A stretch of DNA of 64,000 nt, taken from Stereocaulon alpinum. Its lineage: Eukaryota > Ascomycota > Lecanoromycetes > Lecanorales > Stereocaulaceae. The position numbers were made by a program, and so were the translations under genes. Where the stretch lies: NCBI GenBank assembly GCA_018257865.1, contig JAEUBA010000023.1, positions 124,001 to 188,000 on the forward strand, in the 5' to 3' direction. Shown here piece after piece: positions 47,131-57,482 of this stretch (positions are counted from its first letter, which is position 1; every line of letters starts with the position of its first letter). Below the pieces are notes generated by a model. It was not told where the DNA came from. It saw only the letters and a list, made by a program, of their open reading frames with translations, and did not search any database.

Positions 47131-49056
47131 GGGATGTGGACTGGGAATCACCAGCTGGCTTGGTGCTGGGTTTTGGGATGGACGGCTGGGCGTTGTGGCT
47201 TTTGGATCGTTCGTACTAATAATTTGTAGATTATTGTTTTATATGTACCGCGCGCAGGGATCTAGCGCGTATGTCTGTGCACGGGCAAGCTTAGCCAATC
47301 TCTCGACTTCCCAACTTCTTTCAAAACACGTGACCACATCGTTCTTGTCATGCGGATTCAGTCAAGCGCCTCTTGGGCCCGTGCAAGGACATTACGGATT
47401 TTGTCGACAACCGGGCTAATTCTGGGCAGCTGTGCCGCCGGTTCTGCAGTAATCGGAATAGAGTCGTACCGGTTGTGAGATTTGACCCGAGGATTTTGCG
47501 GCATGTGGTCTATAGAGAAGGCATGACGCTGTTGGAGGGGATGACGTTGTTAGAAGAGATGACGACGGACTGATACCACCATATTAAACCGACTAGACCC
47601 GACTTCTCTGAGCGACTGCCGCGGCCAATGCTCTTGGTTCAATTGCATACTGTGACTCAAATTAAGCTTTTGAATCCTAGGTCTCTAGTAAACACGGAAC
47701 TATATCCCCGTTCCGTATGGCTTGCAGGAGTGTGGGTGGGACGGGTTGTAGATCTCGGGTTGAACTCGACGAATTAGAATGCATCTATTTCTTCTGACCA
47801 TACATGAGCTTGGCTATATCTTGGCCTTCATGATCAACGTTGCAGCACTCCTTATTTCCGGGACGACGCACGTGGCAGATCATGGCGTGGGAATGGCCTG
47901 TCAGGTGGTTTTGTATATTTTACGCATGTTCTCTTTGGTGGGTTTGCTGGACTCGGATCTCCCGATTAAGCCTTCTTGTTCAGCATTTTTGATATTGTTG
48001 GATTCTTGTCACCTGCCTCGTGCTTTACAGTAGAGTGTGACTGATGTCGTATTCCATGGCTTGGAGATGGCCAATTAGATGATTCGTATTTGATATGACG
48101 AGGTGTTTGGCGAATTGGGTGGGAATTGATTTGCTGCCCGTTTCGCTTCTTTGAGTTTTTGGAAAACGTGTTTCCAGGTTGTGGTGGTGGCGGAGTCATT
48201 AGCTGTCTTGGCTGGGTAGGCATTGATTCTTGGTATGTGGCCAAGGGGAATATGCACTGAGATAGCTTTATGCAATGTGTAGCCTGCTGTGGGGTTTCCG
48301 ATGCTATGCGATGGGAAGTAGAGCGGATGTACGGCTTGATGTAACGTCGAATGCTTGGTGGTAGGGATGCAGAACCTGTCTCGGTTCTTGTCTACCTCAT
48401 ATGTGGGGTTGGGGGTGCATGAGAACTGGTGGCTTGATTTGAATGTTGAGCGTGGGTGGTTGGGATTCTTGGCCAGTTGTCTTGGGACTTGGCATGATGG
48501 AAGATTGGTATCATCGTCGCAGCAGGCGGAAGTGATGAGGAGGTTCGCCGTTGACTCTTAGTTGGCAGAGGATTGTGGGTCAGAGCGGAATTCTGACCTC
48601 TGTCGCCAGGTGATTCCTAGCACACAACGACAGCGGGGGTCAAGAAGGCCAAGGCAGTAAAGTCGTGCCGGGACGACATACCCATCTTCACTGGTTCTTG
48701 TCAGCCTTGGATCCGCCTACCCCACACAGAACCCCCACCTCGACTTGAAGAAAGCCTCCGATAGAATCTACCGCTAAGTCCACTAGTATCTTGTACCTGC
48801 CGATCAATCTCTTTGCTGGAAACCGCTATGCCTGTCGTCCTTGTTTCCCCGAGAAGTGGCACTGCACAAACCCCTTTCATTTATCAAGCAACTCCCCCCA
48901 CAGGACTCGCACAGGGAACGTAAGTCGCTCTTGCACAATAACAATCTCGATCTCGTAGAGTTCTTTGTGTGTGCCTACGGCGTCGGGGGCGCGAATGTGC
49001 TCAGAGGTGTGACACAGCTTCATAGACAACATTTCGAGGCTTTTTACACAAGAAAA
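47131..49056. other. intergenic, no supported gene
   Basis: About 1.9 kb without a convincing gene. Just after the oxidase stop, another frame encodes a 22-residue hydrophobic stretch (47186-47251); see findings. Confidence 0.4.
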
Positions 49057-49223
49057 GGTGGTCAAAGCGAATACGGCTCACCTCAGGCAGAAACAACAAC
49101 TTCGCTGTTCAAAGAAGCTTGAGATCATGGTCTAGGAAAGATGGTCAAAGCCAATACGGCCGACTTCACGCAGAAATGATAATTTCGTTTTCCAAAGAGG
49201 CTTCGGATCCTGGTCTACGTTGT
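49057..49223 (+). repeat. imperfect 83-bp tandem duplication
   Basis: Two adjacent copies with a period of 83 bp. GTCAAAGCGAATACGGC at 49061 recurs as GTCAAAGCCAATACGGC at 49144, and GATCATGGTCTA recurs as GATCCTGGTCTA, with several substitutions between copies. It is noncoding as far as I can see. Confidence 0.75.
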
Positions 49224-50025
49224 TGCCTAAGATCGTTGAATCTGCTGTGTGTTTAGTATGATATGGTATAGTCACGCTCACGAGCAGAACTTTTGTGACG
49301 TTCAAGTAGGATCTTCCAGGGTCTATCCCGAGTTTAGTGCCCAACGTGCTCATTGCATGGTCGGGGGAGGGAGTACATTGCCGTGCGATCTGCTGTCGAG
49401 GAAGATGATGTCTAGATTGGTAAATGCTTTGGTCACGTCTTCTAGGCCGATTGTATCTTCAGAGAATGTTTGGGCAGTGGAGCTGAGAGTCGGAATGGAG
49501 TCCGCTCAGCTTGGGGAACGATGCGCCGCTTGTTGTTCTGCCATGTTACTTCAAACTCTGCTGTGCTTGCAGGGTTATGATGTCCCGCTATACGTTTTGA
49601 ATATCTGAAAGGCTGTCTTGACTCGGAGTTGGCGCAGTGAAGTTGGCGGCTCTTTACCTTGAATCCCAGGATTGGTTATAAAGCGGGATTGGGAGAGATG
49701 GTCTCACAAGGAGAGCGAGAAGCTGCAAGACAATGGCTCCAATGGAGCCGAGACTGCCAGATTTGTGAGTTCGATATCAAAACAACGACATCCTTCAGGC
49801 TCCGTTGTACTGATAAAGGCATTGTTCAGAAATGCAAAGAGATCATTGAAATCATGATTGTCCAAGGAAATGTATCCAAAGCTCCTTTGTCATGGCTCCG
49901 CTGCACGACTCCATTGTTCTCTTTCACTATATCAATCAGGATCCCAACCAAAGCCTGCTTCAACATCAACAGGCGCTTGAGTGCCCTCAAACTTGCCAAG
50001 AAGCTCTTATCGACGAGCCTTCGCA
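49224..50025. other. intergenic upstream of the kinase gene
   Basis: About 0.8 kb. Frames at 49249-49608 and 49659-50042 lack motifs. The kinase frame itself is open back to 49981 without an ATG, so an upstream exon cannot be excluded. Confidence 0.35.
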
Positions 50026-51174
50026 ATGCCTCTTCAGGATGAGAGAATGCACCATCGTCGAAGAAGACCAAGTGAATTCCGGAGCCCAATACCTATGGAT
50101 TTCGATCAAGCACCTCCACATTATCGACAAATCGCGCCTGCTCAAGGACGTGACAAGCCAGCCGACTCCGAAAATCCACTTTTTAGATGGGCAAGGGGTG
50201 AGTCACCCCAACATCATCATCGAATTGCGCCTGCTCAAGGACGTGACAAGCCAGCCGACTCCGAAGACCCACTTTTCAGATGGGCAAGGGGTGAGCCACC
50301 CCTCCAGCAGAGACAAACTTTACCAACGAATCCACGAATGCAATTTCGGTGCCCAGCAGGACACAAAAAGAAGGTAATGGACTTCGAGACAATTCGTAAG
50401 ATCGGCGCGGGTGGCGAGGGTGAGGCCTGGCTGATGAGATCTGTTGCTGACAATAGTCTTGTAGTACGCAAAGTGTTACGAAATTGGAAGAAAGACGGAG
50501 ACAGGCCATTTGAAGCGAAGATCCTGAACGACATCCTGCCTGCTCATCCGAATGTTCTCAGTCTTTACTACTATAGTCTGAGGCCCGAAGAGCACAAACT
50601 TCACATGTACTATGAGTACTGTTCTGGCAGCAGTTTGCAGAATCTCATCGCGAATGGTAAGCCCGGATCGCTTCCTGAAAGCTTCATCTGGCACGTCTTC
50701 ATTCAGCTTGCGGAAGCACTGGAGGTACTTCACTATCGAGGGACGCAAAGAGTGGTCCATCGAGATGTCAAGCCGGATAACGTCTTCTTAGGAACACCCT
50801 ACTCCTCAAAGCAGACCAAAAACAGCTACCCATCCCTTAGACTTGGGGATTTCGGTCTAGCTACCCTGTCTAGCGTCACCAGTGGCGCTGGCACTTGGAT
50901 GTGGATGGGTCCTGAAGTTCCCGAGGCTAGTGCGAAAGGTGATATATGGAGTCTCGGTGCTACCATCCATGCGTTGGCTCATGGTAAGGGGCCAATCGAC
51001 ATGAGTGTGCATAACTGGCAACAAGATCCTCGGGCTAGGAGGCCGCAGAAATTGCCAAGCAAGTATTCGGATCAGCTGAACAAGAGTATGATGAGGTGCC
51101 TGCAGCGGGACCCGAATGATAGGGTGTCTAGCCGGGACTTGGTGAAGAAGTTGAAGAGGGATAGGAGCGACTAA
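50026..51174 (+). CDS. protein kinase with N-terminal in-frame tandem repeat
   Basis: A single-exon frame of 382 residues, started at the first ATG (MPLQDERMHHRR). The N-terminal 105 residues are basic and disordered and contain two copies of a 31-residue unit (core IAPAQGRDKPADSE and PLFRWARGE, residues 36-59 and 67-90), encoded by a 93-bp direct repeat. The kinase domain runs from about 120 to the end. All catalytic residues are present: glycine loop GAGGEG (127-132), Lys149 in VVRKV, Glu163, HRDVKPDN (Asp247) and DFG (Asp275). The activation segment is short and ends in WMGPE. It should be an active Ser/Thr kinase, with some resemblance to the NEK group; substrate unknown. The last residues are basic. 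Lack of introns and the lone position suggest an accessory paralogue. Confidence 0.87.
   Translation: MPLQDERMHHRRRRPSEFRSPIPMDFDQAPPHYRQIAPAQGRDKPADSENPLFRWARGESPQHHHRIAPAQGRDKPADSEDPLFRWARGEPPLQQRQTLPTNPRMQFRCPAGHKKKVMDFETIRKIGAGGEGEAWLMRSVADNSLVVRKVLRNWKKDGDRPFEAKILNDILPAHPNVLSLYYYSLRPEEHKLHMYYEYCSGSSLQNLIANGKPGSLPESFIWHVFIQLAEALEVLHYRGTQRVVHRDVKPDNVFLGTPYSSKQTKNSYPSLRLGDFGLATLSSVTSGAGTWMWMGPEVPEASAKGDIWSLGATIHALAHGKGPIDMSVHNWQQDPRARRPQKLPSKYSDQLNKSMMRCLQRDPNDRVSSRDLVKKLKRDRSD
50134..50301 (+). repeat. 93-bp in-frame tandem repeat inside the kinase gene
   Basis: GCGCCTGCTCAAGGACGTGA at 50134 recurs at 50227. The two units are nearly identical over about 75 bp and the period is 93 bp (31 codons), so the frame is preserved. 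Confidence 0.92.
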
Positions 51175-52132
51175 TGCAGACCTGGGAAGACACGAGTGCA
51201 TGCCAGTATCAACAACATAGCCCTTGAGTACACCTAATAATTACCCCTTACGTTACCACATTTTGTAAGCATTCCTGAGGTATCTAAACATAGAATAGTG
51301 AATGTGAATAGTATGTTCCGACTAGGAAGCAATGCCCACACCGTCCTTTCCAACTTGTAACCATCAGTATCGCATTGCTCTTCCCACGGACAGTAACAGG
51401 AAAAAGCCTTCGCTTACAAAGTCGCAATGTAGAGCTCTCTGCACAATGCAAATCGTGCAAAACAATTATAGACATCTCCTCGCCAGGCACTTACGCAAAA
51501 ATGGTATGCGTACTGCTTTGCTAGGCATCCTCGTGTTGCTTACTGTAAGCTTACCAGAACGGGCTAGCGCCCCCAAAGACCACACGTCGTATCGCCCCAT
51601 GCGGCCATAACAGGTCCTAGCCTGAGTTTCAGCGTAGTTACTGGAAATCCAATCACTGATAGACGATCGCTGTTGTCCAGACAGTGAGGATCTCCACTTA
51701 CTACTTCGTATTTGCGTGTTTGTTAGTGAACAATTAGACGAAGATTCTGAAGCAGTCTTCGGTCAAGAGTCTTGTTCATTGATATTTTGAGTAGAGGGGA
51801 TCTCATTGGACGAAGAATGAGTCGTGAGTAGTGGTGAACAATGTAGTTGCATTGGTTGTTATTCTACCGAAGGTAAAGTTGCATGTCAGGTTTTCCAAGT
51901 GCGCACGCAGGCCTTAGTAGCCCTAACCCTATTAGTCTAGTGTTGCAAGCCCTCATCTACTCAAATCAATACTCAGCGATGAATTCACAAGCTTCAGCCA
52001 TGATATTCGGTGTCAATCTTCTCATTCGTTATTCACCGATACGCATCCACTTGATTTTCTACGGCAGTGAAGTCCTCATTCATATCCCTCACCCGACTTT
52101 TGCATCCTAATCTTTTCCCCATTCGTTTCGAA
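51175..52132. other. intergenic between kinase and HNH-type gene
   Basis: Contains no supported gene. Bases 51834-51940 are the left copy of a diverged direct repeat whose partner lies at 53693-53798, and include CCCTAACCCTA, nearly two telomere-type units. Confidence 0.45.
51834..51940 (+). repeat. left copy of a diverged direct repeat flanking the HNH-type gene
   Basis: It begins GTGAACAATG and includes AAGTGCGCACGCAGGCCTTA and the CCCTAACCCTA block. About 70-75% identical by eye to 53693-53798, in the same orientation. Confidence 0.6.
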
Positions 52133-53465
52133 ATGGCTCACCTTCGTCCGCCCCCATTTACACCCGAGAAGCAGCTCACTTCCTTGCGCTTGGACATGGA
52201 CTTAGACTGTTCAATATGGGACGGCATTGACTGCACACCGAATACGAAGGACCAGATGATATCGCTGAAGAGAAAGGGTTAGTCAATTTCTCGATCAGGG
52301 TTCTCCGACTACAGCCTCACTATTTCTCAAATGGCGCCTCGCAATCGTGGAAAGCAGGCTCAGAGTGAGGACTATACAGAAGCAAGCGCTCTCAGAAGCT
52401 AACGCATCGTCTGATGGGCCTGATAAACCGAAGACGAAATTCATGGTAGTAGTACAAGAAGACGAGAAGGCTCTTTTATCAGAGAAGGCGTTCCTCCTGT
52501 CCCAGCGAAAGATTCTCGAGGAAGATCTGAACGATGTTGTCACTAGCAAGGTCCAGCTGGAAGAAGCTTACATCGCCGAACTTAGAATATCACTTGAGGC
52601 TGCATCAAGTTCAAAGCAGAGATTGCTAGGCCTAAAGGTGCCAATGTTAGACAGAAGACATTTCCAGGACATTGTTAACGAATATTTCGACACCAAGGAT
52701 GTGTATCCCGATACAGGAGACTCTAGAAAATGGTGCCATGTCCTCGGATACTGGCTGAACCCCGACTCAGTGAAATGTGCTCACATCATTCCTTATCACT
52801 GGAACGTGAAGAGTATGGCCTACATGTTCGGCAGCGATGAACCACCATTGACTAGCAGGAGGAATGGACTCAGTCTCCAAAGAAAGATCGCGGAAGCCTT
52901 TGACAATTGTTGGATTGTTGTGGTGCCCGTAGGCTCGGTGGAATCTACTCCTACCGAGTGGAAGATTGTTCTTCTCAACACCGCGATAAAAGATGACACC
53001 TTCTTCACAGATATATTCAAAGCCACCGATCGAGAATTATGGAGGTGGCGCGACATTGACATGCGTAAATTGAGCTTCCGAAATGATAATCGCCCTGCCC
53101 GCCGCTTCTTATATATGCGTTACGCTCTTGCATGGCTGCACGCCGACTCCAAGTCCTGGCCAGATTTTAAAGAGAGAGTCCCGCCTGGAGAAGTTTGGGT
53201 AAGCCCCAATAAACCTAACGGATATTTGAGAAAACCTATATTGTTAGAGCTGGGGAGAAAGACGGGAGATAGGCTGCCGAAAGACTTCATCAATGCAGGC
53301 ATATTTGAGGATCCAGGTACAAGTAGTGCCGTTTATGATGAGGTTGCGGGTATCAGGGTTGTTGAGCATGTGCAGGATCATCTAGACGGAGTCAGAGTTA
53401 CTCAGGAGGATGAGGAGGGTACGGAACGAGCTGGGGAGGAGGAAGAGCTGATGAAAGATGAATGA
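52133..53465 (+). CDS. fungal HNH-type (HNH_2-like) nuclease-domain protein
   Basis: Two exons, 52133-52277 and 52315-53465, give 431 residues. The 37-bp intron (GTTAGT..CTACAG) is unusually short but keeps the frame. After a helical, charged N-terminal region (about 55-165, coiled-coil-like), the HNH-type domain reads CHVLGYWLN (Cys189), CAHIIPYHW (His205) and NGLSLQRKIAEAFDN (Asn232), then WIVVVPVGSVESTPTEWKI. This order is that of the fungal HNH_2-like family. A second conserved block, RPARRFLYMRYALAWL, follows. Where bacterial HNH enzymes have the last His before FD, this protein has Ala241, so nuclease activity is uncertain. The C-terminal 40 residues are acidic. Diverged direct repeats lie on both sides of the gene. 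Confidence 0.82.
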
Positions 53466-54047
53466 CTTAAATAGGAAATTACGTATAATAGACTATCACG
53501 TGTCAAATACCTGGCACTCATACCGTAGTATAGTCTGACCGGGAAATCAATCCACCTGCACACAGACTAGACGCAGCATTTGAGAACTACGCGGTTGAGA
53601 ATCCTGGCTTGGAAACCCTGGCTATGGGAGATCATGAAAATACTTTTGAATATCAGTGGTCTGATTGGAGACTTATTACTCATGGATTTGGGGTGAACAA
53701 TGCTATTGCAATTGATGTTGTTACTAGATAGAATTGCATGCAGAGATTTTCTTAAGTGCGCATGGAGGCCTTGGCAAGCCCTAGCCCTAGTAGACTAGTA
53801 GTAAGCGAGCCTAGTAATGCAGGCCTCATCCACCATACTTTTCACCACTATTCTAATGAAATAATGAAGACTTAGATACGGGAAGCGAGGAACGAAAAGA
53901 CGTTTCTTTCCCGTATCCTCGGGTCGCTTATTGTACATGCTACATGTAGGCTTGTCCACGTAGTAGCTGCCCGGAGCTGACTTACACTCTTTGGAGCATT
54001 GTCAAACTCTGAGAAAGTTTCGCATGTTCTTGATCAATGATTAGGTG
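53466..54047. other. intergenic, includes right repeat copy
   Basis: No gene is seen. It holds the right-hand direct repeat at 53693-53798 and two closely spaced inverted copies of ATACGGGAA near 53876 and 53910. Confidence 0.4.
53693..53798 (+). repeat. right copy of the diverged direct repeat
   Basis: It begins GTGAACAATG and includes AAGTGCGCATGGAGGCCTTG and CCCTAGCCCTAG. It is the partner of 51834-51940. Confidence 0.6.
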
Positions 54048-54539
54048 ATGGCCACCTCTGAAGCGTACATGCTCACTCATAATCAGAGGAATCTAGAAGT
54101 TTGTATGCACAGCATTGTTTCAGTTCAATTTAATCTGCGAACTATCGCTGACGTTGGCACTGGTACGGGAATCTGGCTTCGAGAAGCAGCTCAAGAATTA
54201 GCAACATCGATTGAACAAGCGGCATTTATCGGCTTTGGTGTTTCAGCACAATCAACCATGAACATTCCATGTAAAATGGTTGAGGCTGAGAAGAACAATG
54301 TGAGTATGGGAGCGGCGGTGCAGCTGCTTCAATCTAGTACATCTCGTCGACAAAATCTTGTGGCACAAGCAGCGCAGACGCTGGAAGAGGAGCTCGAAGT
54401 CATGAAACGATGAGTTGAAGCCTGGGCGCAGGGAGGGGACCTTGTTTGTAAGGGCTGGGACTGCGTATTGACAACTATAGTGGCAAGAAAGGCGCTCATG
54501 ATCAGCAGCAATGAGGAATGGACGACAGCCAAATACTGA
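54048..54539 (+). pseudogene. broken SAM-dependent methyltransferase (LaeA/Umta-like)
   Basis: The N-terminal part has the SAM-binding motif I of the fungal LaeA/UMTA-like methyltransferases (IADVGTGTGIWLREAAQEL, then FIGFGVSAQ). Directly after FIGFGVSA the chain jumps to material like the C-terminal tail of the same family (QTLEEELEVMKR), so the central 130-150 residues of the catalytic domain are missing. The frame is then cut by TGA at 54411-54413, where the family continues with a Trp-Val-Glu-Ala-type stretch that is still readable in frame to a second stop at 54537-54539. TGG to TGA is a G-to-A change, as RIP or ordinary decay would produce. It is not expected to be active. Confidence 0.7.
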
Positions 54540-55255
54540 ATTCTTTATTTTATGATCGACGTTTAAAGGATTCCATCCCTGCGCTGTGCGGTTTTCACAG
54601 GTTCACTCGCCTTCTCAATCATCAGGCACATATGGTAACCCCGGAACTCTCTATTTACTAGTATATTGGATACAACAACGCTATTGTTGAGCATTGCTGT
54701 GCTAGAAGTTTAGAACATGGTATTGGTATATTCGGTCTGTCCAAATGATACTACTGATTCTCCGGCAGCTTATGAGAGCCAAAGTCCATTGTTGGTACAA
54801 CCATCAGCGAAAGCTCGTAGAGTGGACTAAAATACACAGGGCTGAAGGAGATGTCTACAGATTAACCTTTAGCTAAAACAATTCTACAAGGCTAAAATGT
54901 CTGGATCCCTTCTAATACTGACTCAGCATGAGACTTTTGTATCGGTGGGTATTGCTTAGAGCTGAGTGGTGGCCTTCGGTAATGCTCGAAATAGTATCAG
55001 GTATCCCTGCACAGAGTCTGGATCTTCGTAAGACGGCCCAGCAGGCGGCAATATCTGCTTTTGCGGGTTCCCAACGATTCATCGCTGCATTGGGTAAGAT
55101 CACGTTGCACTGTGTGATTGAGACCCTTGTCGAAACTTTCCTTCTGACTCAGTGGGGGCCAATTTATAACAAAGCTAACGGCTGAAAACTTCCCGTAGAC
55201 TTTAGGTACGGAGGGATGGGTGGAGACTTCATCTTTCGAGTGACCCGCAATCTCA
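54540..55255. other. intergenic, nothing recognised
   Basis: About 0.7 kb with no supported feature between two decayed coding remnants. Confidence 0.35.
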
Positions 55256-55629
55256 CATTATCAAGGTCATGATCTCACTCGCGAAGCCCAGTTTGATATT
55301 CGGGGCTATAAGCACGTTCCTGTCAGCTGACCGCCCGAGCTTTTCGTCGATGCGCTCCCGTCGGCTGATCACTACCAGATCGACTTGTAAGCATCCTCGG
55401 TTCCGCGGAATGCATCTCATCCCACCAGCATATGGTATTCTTGGAATCTGGTCTACTACCCGAAAGGTCTTGTGAAGGGTCGTATTCGTGGTACCACTGC
55501 TACGCCCGATTTTGAAGATCTGATTGCGCCACATCACGACGCCCTTCGCGGCTTCACGGAGCGACTCGGAACTGCAGAAATCATGGTGTCATGTGTCGCT
55601 CTCCAGGCTCCCGTGCTGGAGATTTGAAT
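55256..55629 (+). pseudogene. possible decayed coding remnant, family unknown
   Basis: One frame reads protein-like over about 110 codons: YQGHDLTREAQFDIRGYKHV, a TGA, PPELFVDALPSADHYQID, an intron-like interval (55396-55442, GTAAGC..CACCAG) that restores frame, then IWYSWNLVYYPKGLVKGRI and DALRGFTERLGTAEIMVSC. The internal TGA and lack of a start argue for a relic. I cannot name the family. Confidence 0.35.
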
Positions 55630-56199
55630 CAGTTCAGCCCAGATCCCTGCTCACCGTTCTCTTCGCAAAGCCGGGCAGGATCCGGCGCCACCGAATCTGA
55701 AAGATGCCGTTACTGTCGCGAGCTGAACAAGCTAACCTTCGGCCACGATGCCCACGAGCTTTGCGTGGCGACAGAGAGCTAGCGTTTCTGCTTGGCATGG
55801 GTTTTTTGAGCCTTGGTATTACAGTGATGACTGAATATTCAGATCAAGCGTAGCGCAAGCCTTGTGCTAGTCCAAAACACACCTGTCGAAAGTCTATCAG
55901 TGCAAGCTATGCAGACATTCAGCGTGGGCGTTACTGACTCGATACCCTACAGTCTTAGGCGTTCTTTGTCTGCCAGAACGTGGTAGTGGATTATGAGTTC
56001 TAGTAGAGAGCTCGCAAGACTTTGGATTTCATGATCTCTCTGTATAAAGTTGTGGTTTCTTGCTCGCCTGGTACGGACCAAACGCAGTTCTGCCAATGTT
56101 CCGCAAGCTCTGTCGACTGTTGAAACCCAGTCTTCATTCCTTTCACATCTTGATAGAGCTTAATTGTGTGCCTTCATCACAGCAGCGTAGCTGCTCCAC
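55630..56199. other. intergenic, nothing recognised
   Basis: About 0.6 kb with no supported feature. Confidence 0.3.
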
Positions 56200-56817
56200 A
56201 TGGGTCAAACACCATCGTATCTAATCACATCTAGGAGCAGCGACGATCAACTCCATGACAAGCTCAAGAAACCATCGAAAGCAGAAAACAACCCAAAAGC
56301 CTCTCGCCATAGTGCGTGGAATCGAAAAATCTCCTGTCCAATACTGATCAACACCAGCAACAAACGTCGCCGCCCACAAACTTCTCTCCCCCTAACGCGC
56401 AAGCAGATCTCTCTCCCCAAAACCCTCAACACCAGCCAAAACCCTCTCATCAAACCCCCCCTCAATCACAATTCCCCCCCCGTGCACGCTTCAACGAAAC
56501 ATGTCTCGGTCCCACAAGAACATAACCCGCACTCCCCACCTCAAACCTCTCCACAAGCCCCAACCCGAAACCCACATGAGGAAACCATCACCAACACGCC
56601 ACAAAACCACGTATCTATCCACAAGAAACATGACATGAGCAGCAAGTCCCTGCCTTTCGCAACAATCCCAAAAATCAGAGAATACCGCGCCCAACAAAAC
56701 CCCCCAAACATACTGCGCAGATGCCGAAATCGAACCCCTTTACATCACCAGCGTCACCCCCTCTTTACCCTTTTCGCAGGTATAATATCATCGAAGCGCA
56801 CCGTCCGTAGCGCCTAG
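56200..56817 (+). CDS. low-complexity hypothetical ORF, 205 aa (doubtful)
   Basis: An ATG-to-TAG frame that starts MGQTPSYL (Gly2 and Ser6 would fit N-myristoylation) and is dominated by Pro, Asn, Ser, Thr, His and Lys. The DNA is C/A-rich and open on the opposite strand as well, so the open frame may reflect composition only. No domain is recognised. Confidence 0.22.
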   Translation: MGQTPSYLITSRSSDDQLHDKLKKPSKAENNPKASRHSAWNRKISCPILINTSNKRRRPQTSLPLTRKQISLPKTLNTSQNPLIKPPLNHNSPPVHASTKHVSVPQEHNPHSPPQTSPQAPTRNPHEETITNTPQNHVSIHKKHDMSSKSLPFATIPKIREYRAQQNPPNILRRCRNRTPLHHQRHPLFTLFAGIISSKRTVRSA

Positions 56818-57482
56818 GTTAAAGCAACTAACTATCTACACATACCCGCGCACCGAAACGAGCGATGCATGCGTTGTAGCAATAAGAACACAATACTTCC
56901 GCAAATCCAATATGCTCGTGTTACGAATATCGAGACGCATCATGCTCTAAGCTTAGATATATCAATCTACACTGGAGTGGCCGATGGGCAGGGAAGGTGG
57001 CAGGGTGGGTGAACTTGTCACTTCTCTATACCGGGGCTATGTGGTCTGTATCTCGAATTCCGAATGGCTGTTGCGAGTCACGTGTCCGTATGGAGTCAAT
57101 AGGATGGATGAGGAATGGGTTGCTCGCTCTGTAGGGCCTGGGATTCATTATGGGCTTAGTCCGTTCAGCAGTTGCGAGAAGTGGACAGATTTGGGAGCGG
57201 GGTTTAGATGCCGGGAGGAGTATGTCTGTGTGGCATTGCGCGTACCCACAGGCGTATCTCGAGTGCGTGGAGAGTTGGGAAGCCCTCTGACATCTGTACA
57301 TGACTCCTGAGTGGAGGAATAGTATAATTTTATATGATTGAAATGTAGTATTGTTCGAATTTTGTACAGCGATTATCAGTCAAGCATGGCCCTCGTATCT
57401 CATGCAGAGAAGCATATTGCCATAGATAAGTCATAGACAGTCCAGCTCAAGCAAGAAATTTCCAGCCAAATATGCACGCCTT
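56818..57482. other. intergenic downstream of MSH4
   Basis: About 0.66 kb. A 108-codon frame at 56984-57310 has Trp/Cys/Gly-rich sequence but no motif, and both strands are open. It should include the MSH4 3' end. Confidence 0.35.

Noticed and set aside
56984..57310. 108-codon plus-strand frame downstream of MSH4
   Set aside because: Open on both strands, no motif, probably chance in the MSH4 3' flank.
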